From Sphaerisporangium rhizosphaerae (lineage in GTDB: Bacteria; Actinomycetota; Actinomycetes; Streptosporangiales; Streptosporangiaceae), in assembly GCF_042665155.1 (NCBI RefSeq), contig NZ_JBHTCG010000041.1:1-64000 (forward strand): a stretch of 64,000 bases of DNA, in the 5' to 3' direction. Each line of letters opens with the position of its first letter. Position 1 is the first letter of the stretch. The notes under the pieces were generated by a model. It was not told the origin of the DNA. It worked only from the letters and a program-made list of their open reading frames with translations, and made no database searches. The translations under genes and the position numbers were made by a program. Shown here piece by piece: positions 1-9,062 of the stretch.

Positions 1-1
1 C

Positions 2-514
2 AACCTGCAGAAGGTCGGCTACGCCGAGAGCCCGGTGGACAACGGCTCGCTCGGCGAGTGGCGCGTGGCGACCGCGCTGGCCGCCGCCTTCCTGGCGCCC
101 GCGGTGGGCCTGGGCGTCGTGGCCGTTCGCACCGGCGACCAGCTCGACCGGGCCCGGGCGGGCGGCGAGCGGCTCGCCGCCGTGCTGGCCGCGCCGGACG
201 CCCGCACCGTCACCCGCACGGCGGACGGGGTCACCGGCACGCTGGTGGTCTCGCGCTCCCAGGGCCGCATGGTGTTCGTCTCGGCCGGGCTGTCCGCCCT
301 GCCCGAGGGGCGCACCTACCAGCTGTGGCGCATCGGGCCCTCGGGCGCCGTCCCCGACGGGCTGACCCGTCCCGGCGCCGACGGCCGCACGCCGCCGGTG
401 GTGCTCGGCACGCCGGGGGACGCCACCAAGGTCGGCGTCACGGTCGAGCCCGCGGGCGGGTCGCGCCGGCCCTCCGGTGATCCGCTCCTGGTGATGCCGC
501 TGCCCCCGGCCTGA
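2..514 (+). CDS. anti-sigma-K factor RskA-type, C-terminal part (5' truncated by window edge)
   Basis: The reading frame is open from base 2, so the gene begins before the window; 170 residues are visible. A hydrophobic stretch (about residues 23-42) is the single membrane segment. The outer domain carries the hallmarks of the RskA C-terminal domain: a YQLW motif, then a PAG/PDGL turn and a final TVEPAGGS block near the C-terminus. Proteins of this family hold an ECF sigma factor at the membrane and release it after regulated proteolysis. The cytoplasmic sigma-binding end and the partner sigma gene would lie to the left, outside the window. The stop at 514 is followed by a short gap to a convergent gene. 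Confidence 0.9.
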   Translation, partial: NLQKVGYAESPVDNGSLGEWRVATALAAAFLAPAVGLGVVAVRTGDQLDRARAGGERLAAVLAAPDARTVTRTADGVTGTLVVSRSQGRMVFVSAGLSALPEGRTYQLWRIGPSGAVPDGLTRPGADGRTPPVVLGTPGDATKVGVTVEPAGGSRRPSGDPLLVMPLPPA

Positions 515-556
515 CCTGACCTGCCCTGCCCTTCCCGGCCTGACCTGCCCGGTCTT

Positions 557-1708
557 TCAGGCCGGGGGGCCGGGCGGGGGCGGTGCGGGGAAGCGGAGGG
601 AGGCGGCGACCGTGTGCTCCTTGAGCTCGGTGTCGGCCTGCACGTGCTCCACCGAGCCGCCCTCCTCGATCACCGCGTCGGCCAGCTCGCCGATCACGTC
701 CGGTGTGCGCCGGGTCGCCTTGCCGCACAGCGGGCAGGCGTCCCCGCCGGTGCCGAGCCAGCCCGACTCGTCGCACACCACGCCCGGCGCCGTCGCCCCT
801 TCCTGGACCAGAAGGGCCTGCACCGCGGCGACCGACCCCGCCCACAGGCAGTCCTCCAGCCCGAGGGCCGCCGGCCTGCGCGTCGCCGACCGCTCCAGCA
901 CCTCGGCGACCCAGCGACGCTCCTCCTCGCGCTCGTAGCGTTCGAGGATGCGCTCGGCGCTGTGCCGGATGTCGGCCGGGGTCGCGGTGCGCGGGTCGAC
1001 CGAGAAGGTGCCGGCGACCCTCGGACGCAGATGGCGGGGAAGGAAGTCGACGAAACCCGGCACCTCCTCCGGATGCCCGCCCAGGATGATCAGCTCGTAC
1101 CTGCCGGTGCGGAACAGCTCGTCCACCAGTCGCGCGGCATTGCGGTAGTGCCGCCGGGTCAGGTCGTCGGCGCGGTTGCGCACGCGGTGCTCGGTGTAGC
1201 CGTACCAGCCGGCGTAGTTGGACTTGCGCAGCGTGGGGTCCTCCACCTTGCCGGCCTCGCGCATCTCGTCCTGGTACAGCTCCCATGCCTCGGCCGAGCG
1301 CCGGTCGAGCACCAGGACGCATGAGCGGTGGTACTCGTCGAGCACCGCCAGCATCGGGCGCACCCACGGGGCGGCGTCCACCATGACCCGGTCGCGCACG
1401 GTCCGTGGCAGCGGGACCTGCTCGAACAGGTCGGCCCCGCTGCAGGAGAACACCGCCACGGCGCCGGCCTCGGCCCGCTCCAGGCCCTCCATGCCGGCGA
1501 TGCGCTCGATGTCGCCGCGGATGGACATGCGGGCCTGGCGCCCGAGGGAGCCGTCCTGTCCGAGCGGGCGGATCTCGTGCAACAGGCTGTTGACGCGCGT
1601 GGACAGAGTGGTGTTCCCGTCCGCCCCGACGCTCACGTACAGCGACACCACGGGCACGTCGCCCCCGTTGAAGCGGATGATCCGGTCGATCGTCTCTGCG
1701 GTGATCAT
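557..1708 (-). CDS. bacterial eRF1-like (baeRF10-type) protein
   Basis: The 383-residue product begins MITAETIDRIIRF and has the layout of bacterial homologues of peptide release factor eRF1/Pelota: an N-terminal domain and a central block with VLVLDRRSAEAWELY, typical of baeRF families. A CPLCGK motif near residue 325 looks like a partial zinc knuckle. These proteins are thought to act in ribosome-associated processes, but no reaction is established for this subgroup. The gene is single, converging on the anti-sigma gene; the ATG at 1708 is the best start. Family assignment is firm, function is inference. Confidence 0.8.
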   Translation of the reverse strand: MITAETIDRIIRFNGGDVPVVSLYVSVGADGNTTLSTRVNSLLHEIRPLGQDGSLGRQARMSIRGDIERIAGMEGLERAEAGAVAVFSCSGADLFEQVPLPRTVRDRVMVDAAPWVRPMLAVLDEYHRSCVLVLDRRSAEAWELYQDEMREAGKVEDPTLRKSNYAGWYGYTEHRVRNRADDLTRRHYRNAARLVDELFRTGRYELIILGGHPEEVPGFVDFLPRHLRPRVAGTFSVDPRTATPADIRHSAERILERYEREEERRWVAEVLERSATRRPAALGLEDCLWAGSVAAVQALLVQEGATAPGVVCDESGWLGTGGDACPLCGKATRRTPDVIGELADAVIEEGGSVEHVQADTELKEHTVAASLRFPAPPPPGPPA

Positions 1709-2037
1709 GCATCGCCCCCGTCGTCGCTCCTGTGACCTCTGTATTCGTTCCCATCCACGGACCGGGGAGGTGGCCGGGTGGCGCGATCAGGGGGACAAGA
1801 AACGACAAGGCGGACATGGGGCGACCGCCGAGGCCGGTGGAATCAGGGAGATCAGGGACGGATCGCGTGGCCGCCGGGAGCGGCCGCCTCGCGCTGCTCT
1901 ACAGTTGGCGTCATGAGCAGGCGCCGCGGGCCCGCGTGACGGCCCGGGGCGCGGCCTGTCCCGCCGGGCCGCCTCCAGCCTCCGCCACGGCCTGCCTGAC
2001 CGGCGACGACCTCGATCCGCGACCCGAGGAGGACCCA
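1709..2037. other. intergenic region without a convincing gene
   Basis: This 329-bp stretch separates the divergent baeRF gene and a small plus-strand gene. Open frames cross it but their composition is not gene-like and none has a good ribosome site. A TACAGT hexamer at 1899-1904 could be a -10 element for the small gene downstream. Nothing else was recognised. Confidence 0.5.
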
Positions 2038-2268
2038 TTGAGCAGTGCATCCGCCGACAACCTCGATCTTGCCACCAGCGCCAGGGAGATGGCCGACCGC
2101 GAGCCGGCCGGGTCGCTGAACCACGCCGCCGCCACGTCGGTGGCGATCACCTGCGCCACCACGCGCAACATCGCCGAGGCCCGCGCCGTCCTGTACGGGG
2201 TGACACCGCCCGACGTGCGGGAGGCCGCGCTCGCCCTGTTCAACCGCCTGTCCGCCGGCGCCGCGTGA
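2038..2268 (+). CDS. small hypothetical protein, 76 aa
   Basis: The open frame is longer upstream, but the TTG at 2038 is preceded by GAGGAGGA at 2026-2033, an excellent ribosome site with correct spacing, so this start is preferred. The predicted product is 76 residues, soluble, Ala-rich and mostly helical. It has no signal peptide, membrane segment or cysteine pair, apart from a single Cys. No family was recognised. It stands alone between two minus-strand genes. Confidence 0.6.
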   Translation: MSSASADNLDLATSAREMADREPAGSLNHAAATSVAITCATTRNIAEARAVLYGVTPPDVREAALALFNRLSAGAA

Positions 2269-2274
2269 ACGCCT

Positions 2275-2303
2275 GACCCCGGCCCGGCGCGCGGATCGGG
2301 GTC
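2275..2303 (+). terminator. possible weak hairpin terminator
   Basis: Arms GACCCCG (2275-2281) and CGGGGTC (2297-2303) pair perfectly across a 15-nt loop just after the small gene's stop at 2268. There is no T-run, as is common in actinobacteria. Confidence 0.35.
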
Positions 2304-2385
2304 CGCCGCGAGCCGGGCGTGGACGGCCGCATTCAGGCGGCCCGTGGCCGGACGACGCTCCGCGCGCACCGGCCCGCTCGACGCC

Positions 2386-5238
2386 TCAGGTGGGAGAGCC
2401 GAAGGCCTCGCTGAGCTGCCTGCGGTTGACGATCGCGAGTTTGCGGTAGACCCGTGCGAGATGGGTCTCCACGGTCTTGGTGGAGATGAACAGGGTCTGG
2501 GCGATCTGGCCGTTGCTGTGCCCGTGGAGGGCGAGGAGGGCCACTCTGCGCTCGGCCGGAGTGAGGGCGTCGATGCCGGCGACGGCGGTCCGGCGCGGGC
2601 GCATGCCGGCGGCGTGCAGTTCGGCGCGGGCCCGTTCGGCGAGCGGGCGGGCGTGCATGCGGTCCGCCAGCGCCAGCCCCTGTCGGAGCGGTGGCCCGCA
2701 GTCGCGGCCACGCCCCGCCCGCCACAGCGCGGCCCCGAGGTCGACGAGGGCGCGGGCGTGCTCGAGCGCCGCGGGGGTCCCCTGCAAGATCTTCGCCGCC
2801 TCGGCGAGCAGCGAGAGGTCGGGACGCGGCCTGGCGACCAGGCCGGCGACGCGCAGCGCGGCGCCGACGGCCTGCGCCACGCCGACGGTCCGGGCGCGGG
2901 CGACGGCCTGGCCGGCCAGTTCCTGGGCGGCGGGGTGGTCGCCGAGGTGGTGCGCGGCGATGGCCGCCGTGCCCCGCCAGGGCAGCAGGCCCGGGTGGTC
3001 TATCTCGTAGAGCCGTTCGAGCAGGTGGCCGGCGTCGCGGGCGGCTCGGAGCGCCGCCGCCGGGTCGCCTCGCAGCAGTGACAGCCGGGCGCGGCAGTCG
3101 AGGACGAGCGGGGAGTACATGCCGTCAGGGGGATGTGGGTCGGCCAGGTGCAGCGCCTCCTCCGCGGCGTCCTCCTCGCCCCGTTCGAGGTGCACCCAGG
3201 CGAGCAGGAAGGCTATCCAGCCGCCCGCGGAGTTCCAGCCTTCGTCGTGCGGCCCGCGAGCCGCCTCAAGGTCGGCCAGCGCCGCGGTCAGCGCCCCCTG
3301 GTGGTAGCGGGCCAGCGCCCGGTGGTATCCGGCGTAACCGTAGGCGAGCACGTCTCCTCTGCGTCGTGCCGCCGACAGCGCGGCGTCGGCCGCGGCCTCG
3401 GCCGCGACCAGCTCACCGGCGATGACCAGGGCGTGGACGACGATCCCCATCAGTGAGCCGTGGCCGACCGGGTCCACCAGGGGGTCGTGGGCGAGCGCGC
3501 CGGAGGCGGCGCGCAGTACCTCGGGTACCGGGTCGCCGTCGAGGGCGAGTTGCAGGGTGAGGTGCGCCAGCAGGCCCGGCCTGCCGGGCGGGCGCCCCTG
3601 ACGGGCCTCGCGCAGCACCGGCGCCAACCGCCGGGCGGCGTGGCGGCGCAGCGAAGGATGGAAGCGGGCGATCATCAGGTACTCGGCGAGAACATCCTCA
3701 GAGCGCGGGTCGCCCGCCTCGAACAGGTCGAGTGCGGCGTCCTGGGCGACCGCGGCGCCGGAGAAGTCCCCGCGCGAGTTCCGCAGCCGGGCGAGCAGGG
3801 TGAGCGCCTCGGCCCTGACAGGGGCGGGCGCGTCGTCGAGCAGGGGGAGCGCTTCGGTGACCGTGTCGTGGGCGGCCATGTCGCCGGCGGTCATCTGGGC
3901 GCGGGCCAGTTCGAGCATGAGTTCGCCGGAGTAGCGCCCGGCGGTCGCGTCGGCGAGCGCCCGGTGAAGCAGCCGGGTGGCCGCGGCCGGGTCGCCCCGG
4001 CGCAGTGCCAGGCCGGCCGCCTCGCGCAGTGTGCGGGCCACGGCGAGATCGCCTTCGGGCTGGGAGACCAGCAGGTGGCCGGCCACTTTCTCCACCCCCT
4101 CGCCGTCCTCGGCGAGCAGGTCGGCGGCCCTGCGATGGGCGCGGGCCCGGGCGAAGGCGGGAAGGTCGGCGTGGACGGCCGCGGCGATGAGCGGGTGGAG
4201 GAACCCGAGCGGGTCGCCGGGGCGCAGCAGGTGGGCGCCGGCCAGCACATCGGCGGCCCGCTCGGCGGCCGGGAGGCCGAGGCCGGCGTGACGGGCCGCC
4301 CGGCGCAGCGGGGTGCGATCGCCGAGGACGGCGAGCGAGGTGGCGAGGCGGCCGGCCTCGGCGGGCAGCCTGGCCAGCCGCGCCAGCACCGAGTGGAGCA
4401 CGGTGCCGGGCACCATGCCGGCGACGGCGCTCGCGGGCGGGACGTGCCCGTCGGCCTGCAGGGACCGCAGCAACTCGCCGACCAGGAAGGGGTTGCCGCC
4501 GCTCGCATGCGCCACGGCGGCGGCCAGGTCGTCCCCGGCGGCGGGGAACACGCCGGCCACCAGCCGTTCGACCGCGCCGGCGGACAGGGGCGCGGGGGCC
4601 AGCAGGCGGTTCGGGGGCTGGACGGTCAGCCGGCGCAGCGCCGAGACCTCCGATCCGTCCCCGCCGTCGCGCACGGCGACCACCAAGGCGAGCGGGAGCG
4701 CGCCGACTCGGTCGGCGAGCATGGCGAGGAACCGCAGCGACGCCTCATCCGCCCACTGCGCGTCGTCCACGGTGAGCAGCATGGGGCGGACCGCGGCGCC
4801 TTCGGTTCCCCATCCGGTCAGGTTGACCGCCAGCCGGCACAGTCCCCGCAGCATGTCGTCGCTGCCCGGTGCCGCCGGGGAGAGCTCCTGGCGAAGAAGC
4901 CCGGGAAACAGCGGCGCGGCCGGTGCGGCGAGGCCCGCCGCCAGCCGGGCGCGCTCCTTCGGGCGGGCGGCGGTCAGCGGCGGGGCGAGGAGGTCGAGTG
5001 CCACGCCCAGCGCTATCGCCCGCTCCAGTTCGTGCCCGCGGGCCGCGAGCACGAGCAGTCCGTTCGCCTGGGCCTGATCGGTGGCGGCGGCCAGCAGCCG
5101 CGTCTTGCCCACTCCGGGCGGCCCCTGCACCACCACCAGGGACCCGCTCCCCATGCGTACGGCCTCCAGCGCCGCCGCCAGTGCCGTCAGCTCGCTGTCA
5201 CGTTCCAGCAGCAACGATTCCGCCACGCGCTTCGTCAC
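2386..5238 (-). CDS. large LuxR-family transcriptional regulator with AAA ATPase (LAL type)
   Basis: The 950-residue product has a Walker A motif GPPGVGKT at residues 39-46, an ATPase core with VDDAQWAD as Walker B, a long helical TPR-like middle and a C-terminal LuxR helix-turn-helix (LTPAERRVALLALHGHSN onward). This is the architecture of MalT-like LAL regulators, which often act as pathway-specific activators. The frame stays open to 5562, but the GTG at 5238 follows a purine-rich GGTGGGGG stretch and fits the usual start just before the ATPase. It is divergent from the small gene and the oxidase operon at 5366-15583, so it is a plausible regulator of that operon; this is inference from position. 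Confidence 0.9.
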   Translation of the reverse strand: MTKRVAESLLLERDSELTALAAALEAVRMGSGSLVVVQGPPGVGKTRLLAAATDQAQANGLLVLAARGHELERAIALGVALDLLAPPLTAARPKERARLAAGLAAPAAPLFPGLLRQELSPAAPGSDDMLRGLCRLAVNLTGWGTEGAAVRPMLLTVDDAQWADEASLRFLAMLADRVGALPLALVVAVRDGGDGSEVSALRRLTVQPPNRLLAPAPLSAGAVERLVAGVFPAAGDDLAAAVAHASGGNPFLVGELLRSLQADGHVPPASAVAGMVPGTVLHSVLARLARLPAEAGRLATSLAVLGDRTPLRRAARHAGLGLPAAERAADVLAGAHLLRPGDPLGFLHPLIAAAVHADLPAFARARAHRRAADLLAEDGEGVEKVAGHLLVSQPEGDLAVARTLREAAGLALRRGDPAAATRLLHRALADATAGRYSGELMLELARAQMTAGDMAAHDTVTEALPLLDDAPAPVRAEALTLLARLRNSRGDFSGAAVAQDAALDLFEAGDPRSEDVLAEYLMIARFHPSLRRHAARRLAPVLREARQGRPPGRPGLLAHLTLQLALDGDPVPEVLRAASGALAHDPLVDPVGHGSLMGIVVHALVIAGELVAAEAAADAALSAARRRGDVLAYGYAGYHRALARYHQGALTAALADLEAARGPHDEGWNSAGGWIAFLLAWVHLERGEEDAAEEALHLADPHPPDGMYSPLVLDCRARLSLLRGDPAAALRAARDAGHLLERLYEIDHPGLLPWRGTAAIAAHHLGDHPAAQELAGQAVARARTVGVAQAVGAALRVAGLVARPRPDLSLLAEAAKILQGTPAALEHARALVDLGAALWRAGRGRDCGPPLRQGLALADRMHARPLAERARAELHAAGMRPRRTAVAGIDALTPAERRVALLALHGHSNGQIAQTLFISTKTVETHLARVYRKLAIVNRRQLSEAFGSPT

Positions 5239-5293
5239 GCCCCCACCGTAAGACCGCGAACGCGCACCGGCCACGAATACCGCCCGGTAAGGG

Positions 5294-5329
5294 TGGCGTA
5301 TATCGCCAAATATCAGGGTGTCGACCCTG
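5294..5329. promoter_or_regulatory. two short inverted repeats in the divergent promoter region
   Basis: TGGCG-TATAT-CGCCA (5294-5308) and CAGGGT-GTCG-ACCCTG (5314-5329) lie between the LuxR-type regulator and the divergent operon. They are candidate operators or promoter elements; the AT-rich centre of the first stands out in this GC-rich DNA. Confidence 0.4.
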
Positions 5330-5365
5330 ACGCCGGGCACCGGGCGACGGCGGCAGACTGCGCGG

Positions 5366-5554
5366 GTGAGCGACTCTGGGCACCGCGTCCGGCTGACCGT
5401 GGAAGTCGATCTGCTCGCCGACCCGATCGAAGGCGTCGTGCTCCACGAGCACGGCGCCGACAAGCCGTTCGCGGGCTGGATGTCGCTCATCCGCGCGTTC
5501 GAGCTGGCCCTGGACGACGAACGGCTCCGCCCCGCTCCGCCTCCGCCCGGCTGA
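5366..5554 (+). CDS. small hypothetical protein, 62 aa
   Basis: The GTG at 5366 opens a 62-residue frame with natural-looking composition: an amphipathic start (RVRLTVEVDLLADPIEGVV), a central HEHGADKPFAGW motif and a Pro-rich end. It lies directly upstream of the large oxidase operon, 37 bp before the next start, and is divergent from the LuxR-type gene. No family was recognised. It could be the first gene of the operon. The start could be up to 16 codons earlier, but that would run through the inverted repeats. Confidence 0.6.
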   Translation: MSDSGHRVRLTVEVDLLADPIEGVVLHEHGADKPFAGWMSLIRAFELALDDERLRPAPPPPG

Positions 5555-5591
5555 CACCCCATCCGATGGACCGAGCCTCACGGAGGTCTCC

Positions 5592-8500
5592 TTGCCGATC
5601 GACCATGCCCTGCCCCTGCGCGTCGACTGTGACTCACGCCTGTCGGAGGACGTCTTACCGGTCAAGCCGGTGAGCGTCGATCCCGAAGCGCACAACCACA
5701 CCTCCATCGCGACGACCGATGACGGAACCCATCTGCTGCTCGCCATAACGCCCGGGACCGGGCTCGCCGAGGTGCGGGCGTCGGGGGAGTCGGCGTCGGG
5801 GTACACCCTTCACCCGCTGCCGAAGGGGGCGCGGGCCCAGGAGGTCGTGACCCTGGTGGACGCGGACGGCCTGGTCAACGCGTTCTACGCCACCGAGCCG
5901 GCCCTGCTGCACTCGGTGCGCGACGCCCGCGGTGAATGGGGCGAGCCGGTGGAGCTGGCCGCCTGCACCGGGCTGGGCGTGGCCGAGATCCCGCTGACCG
6001 GGGACTTCGCGGTCAGCGGCATCGACGCGCGCGGCGATCTGACGCTCTGCACCGCCGACGGCGGGAAGTGGACCGCGGACCGCGTCGACCTCGGTGGCGA
6101 GCTGGTCGGGGGAGAGGCCCGGCTGGCCTTCACCTCACCCGACGCCTGGGTGCTGTTCGCCACCGCCGGTGGCGTGCTGCGGATCTGGCCCGGCACCGGG
6201 GACCGGGTGGCCGCGCACCCCGAGGTGGTCAAGGTGGCGGCCCCCGCGGCGCGGCTGCTCGCGACCTACCCGCACGCGGACTCCGCCATGGTCGTGTTCA
6301 CCGACACCGCGAACAACCTGTACTCCTCGGCGGGGTTCGGCGACACGCCCGTCCGGATCCTGCTCGGCGAGATCGTCCGGGGCACGGCCGTGCTCGACGA
6401 CGACGGGATGGTCCGGTGCTACGGCTGCGCCCCGGACGGCAGGCTCTGGCAGCTTCGGCAGACCGCCTGGACGGCCGATGACGTCCCGGTCTGGGCGCCG
6501 ATCTTCCCGCTCGACACCGACGCCGTGCAGGTGAGAACCCCCGCCGGCGGCGCGGGCGCGCTCGCGGTGACCCGGGCGGACGGCACCGTCGACCTGCTCA
6601 GCCGGCCGCGTACCGGCGGCGGATGGACGCGCGTGCCGGTGCACGGCCACGCCGAGGACGCGCCGATGGTGGTGTCCCGGTACCGCACCCGGCTGACCGT
6701 CACCGACGCGAACGGCCTGCCCGTGCGCCACAGGGCGATCGAGCTGACCTCCTCGCGGCTGGTGGGCCTGTACAGCGGCGGGCGCACGGTGCTCGCGCGG
6801 CCGGGCACGGCCGCGACGCTCACCACCGACGAGACCGGCGCGGTGGAGTTCAGCCAGCCCGCCACCGGCTTCACCGCGGTCACGTTCACCGCGCGCGTCG
6901 AAGGGGCGGCGAAGGATCTGCCGATCACCCCGCACGGCTACCTGTACGAGACGCTCGCGGGCAGGGCGCCCCTGTTCAACGGCACCGCCACCATCCCGCC
7001 GATGAGCGCGGACATGCTGCGCGCCGCCCGGGGCAAGGACGGCCCGCTGCTTCCCGGCCTGACCCCCGGGCTCGCCAAGGTGGCCGCCGACGCCGTCATG
7101 CGGCTCGCCGCCCTCGGGCCCGGGGGTGCCAAGCCGGACGGGGGGTTCGAGGTGGACCTGCGCGACCCCGGCGCGCCCCGGCTGATCGCCTACGCCACCG
7201 CCGACGCCGTCACCGAACGGCTGGCGGCCTTCCACACTGCGGCCGGGTCCGCGACCCTCACGGCCCGGGGCCCCGCGCCGGCGGAGGCGCTGTCGGCCGG
7301 CGTCCTGGGCAAGAGCCTCGGGGACTGGCTGGTGGACGTCTGGCAGGCCCTGAAGTCGGGCGCGGTCAAGCTCGTCGCCTTCATCGCCCATCCGGACCAG
7401 GAGACCTTCTCCGCGCTGGTGGAGTCCGCGAAGGGCGTTTACACCACCGTGGTGGGCCTCGCGCTGGAGGGCCTGGCCGAGGTCGGCTCCCTGATGCAGA
7501 GCGTGCTCAACACCATCGAGCTGGCCTTCGACAAGGCGAAGGACCTGTGGCAGGACGCCCTGCACTGGCGCTCGATCTGGCGCACCATGGACGAGTTCTA
7601 CGGCCAGATCACCACCGGCCTGTCCTCGTTCCAGCGGCGGCTGGGCGACTCCGCGGTGGTCGCGACGGGACACTTCTTCTCCGATCTGAAGTCCGAGCTG
7701 AACGCCGGGCTCGACCAGGCCGCGGCCGTGCTGGGGAGTACGACCGTCAACGACGTCGGCCGCGGCCGGGTGCGGCTCGGGCTCCAGCCCGCGGGCGGCC
7801 GGTCACCGGGCCTCGCGGCGGCGCTGGAGGGCAGTCCCGCCCAGCACAACTACGTGCTCACGAAGATCCTGGACAACGTGCCGGACCGGCCGGCCGGGAC
7901 GATGTCCCCGCTCTCCGACGGCTTCACCGGCAAGCTGATCAAGGGCGTCAAGGACTCCGGCATCCTCGCGGACGGCGGGAAGGCCCTGCGGGACGTGGTG
8001 CCGGTGTGCCTCACGCTGTTCCGCGACCCCGCCAAGGCCGGGGAGCTTCGCGTCGCCGACCTGCTGGCGGCGTTGCGCGACCTGATCGACCTGGCGCTCG
8101 ACGCCTGCGACGTGCTCGTCGTGACGCTGCTGGAGCTGGCGGCCGAGGCCGTGCGGTGGGTCCACGACCTGCTCACCGCGCCGATGGACGATTCGCCGGT
8201 GCTCACCTGGATGTGGGAAAACCTGGCCAGGCCCAGCGGGAACCGCGACGCGATGACGCTGGGCCGGCTGTTCTGCCTCGCCTTCGCCGCGCCGGTCACC
8301 CTCGCGTGCCTGGCCGCCACCGGCCGCGGGCCCTACGACCCGCGCACCAAGGCCCAGGGCAAGGGCGTGCTCGCGAAGAGCGTCGCGGCCGGCTCGCCGG
8401 ACGCCGCGGGGCAGAGCTACACGCCGATCGAGGACGCGCAGTACTACTCCTCCATGGTCCTGATCGGCATCGACATGCTGACCGACGGCGTCAACATGGC

Positions 8501-9062
8501 CGACGCGCAGTCCGGCGACGACAGCGTGGGATCGCTGCTGGTCAACGGGCTCGACCTCGTGGCCAACATCATCGTCCAGGCCGTGTTCACCCCGAGCGCC
8601 GACTGGAACTGGGCCGCCATGACCAGAGGGCAGAAGATCACCAACGCCACCTGGATCGGCTACTTCGCGCCCATCCTGACCGACGGGGTCTTCCACCTGA
8701 TCGACCAGGTCAAGGCGATCAGATCGGCGGGCGATGACCCGGGGCCCGAGACGGGGGAGGGAGGTGGGGGAACGGGCTCCACGAGCATCGCGTTCACGGT
8801 GAACGCGAGCATCGACGCCGTTCTCGCGCTGGCCCTGATCGCCTCGGGTGTCACGGGCGCCGCCCTGCAACTGAAGGACGGCGATCGCGGCGTCTCCTGG
8901 CTGGACGTCTTCGAGGCCGTCATGGGCCCGCTCCCCTGGGCGGGCCAGCCGCTCCTGCTGCCCGAAGCGGTGGACGGGACCGACGGGATCTCCCCCATCG
9001 TGCAGATAGGAGTCCTGGACCCTCTCGGCGACTTCGACTGGGACAGGGCGGGCACCCCATGA
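5592..9062 (+). CDS. large protein of unknown function, beta-propeller-like N-terminus plus long helical region (1156 aa)
   Basis: The start is TTG at 5592, with GGAGG at 5582-5586. Residues 1-360 hold repeated short beta-strand blocks with W and DG turns that resemble a beta-propeller. Residues about 362-450 look like an Ig-like fold (LTVTDANGLPV, then TTDETGAVEF). Residues about 570-720 are strongly helical and amphipathic. Hydrophobic stretches occur near 830-870 and 890-915, and a Gly-rich linker is near 1046-1065. No signal peptide is visible. The stop overlaps the next start by 4 nt, so it is coupled to the P47-like, ferritin-like, LodA-like and LodB-like genes. Function is unknown; the mix of propeller, Ig-like and long helices is reminiscent of secreted or toxin-type proteins, but that is only a structural impression. 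Confidence 0.8.
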   Translation: MPIDHALPLRVDCDSRLSEDVLPVKPVSVDPEAHNHTSIATTDDGTHLLLAITPGTGLAEVRASGESASGYTLHPLPKGARAQEVVTLVDADGLVNAFYATEPALLHSVRDARGEWGEPVELAACTGLGVAEIPLTGDFAVSGIDARGDLTLCTADGGKWTADRVDLGGELVGGEARLAFTSPDAWVLFATAGGVLRIWPGTGDRVAAHPEVVKVAAPAARLLATYPHADSAMVVFTDTANNLYSSAGFGDTPVRILLGEIVRGTAVLDDDGMVRCYGCAPDGRLWQLRQTAWTADDVPVWAPIFPLDTDAVQVRTPAGGAGALAVTRADGTVDLLSRPRTGGGWTRVPVHGHAEDAPMVVSRYRTRLTVTDANGLPVRHRAIELTSSRLVGLYSGGRTVLARPGTAATLTTDETGAVEFSQPATGFTAVTFTARVEGAAKDLPITPHGYLYETLAGRAPLFNGTATIPPMSADMLRAARGKDGPLLPGLTPGLAKVAADAVMRLAALGPGGAKPDGGFEVDLRDPGAPRLIAYATADAVTERLAAFHTAAGSATLTARGPAPAEALSAGVLGKSLGDWLVDVWQALKSGAVKLVAFIAHPDQETFSALVESAKGVYTTVVGLALEGLAEVGSLMQSVLNTIELAFDKAKDLWQDALHWRSIWRTMDEFYGQITTGLSSFQRRLGDSAVVATGHFFSDLKSELNAGLDQAAAVLGSTTVNDVGRGRVRLGLQPAGGRSPGLAAALEGSPAQHNYVLTKILDNVPDRPAGTMSPLSDGFTGKLIKGVKDSGILADGGKALRDVVPVCLTLFRDPAKAGELRVADLLAALRDLIDLALDACDVLVVTLLELAAEAVRWVHDLLTAPMDDSPVLTWMWENLARPSGNRDAMTLGRLFCLAFAAPVTLACLAATGRGPYDPRTKAQGKGVLAKSVAAGSPDAAGQSYTPIEDAQYYSSMVLIGIDMLTDGVNMADAQSGDDSVGSLLVNGLDLVANIIVQAVFTPSADWNWAAMTRGQKITNATWIGYFAPILTDGVFHLIDQVKAIRSAGDDPGPETGEGGGGTGSTSIAFTVNASIDAVLALALIASGVTGAALQLKDGDRGVSWLDVFEAVMGPLPWAGQPLLLPEAVDGTDGISPIVQIGVLDPLGDFDWDRAGTP

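Noticed and set aside
3460..5673. 737-codon plus-strand open frame
   Set aside because: It is antisense to the LuxR-type regulator and its product is a GQ/GR-rich string without any domain, typical of an antisense frame in GC-rich DNA.
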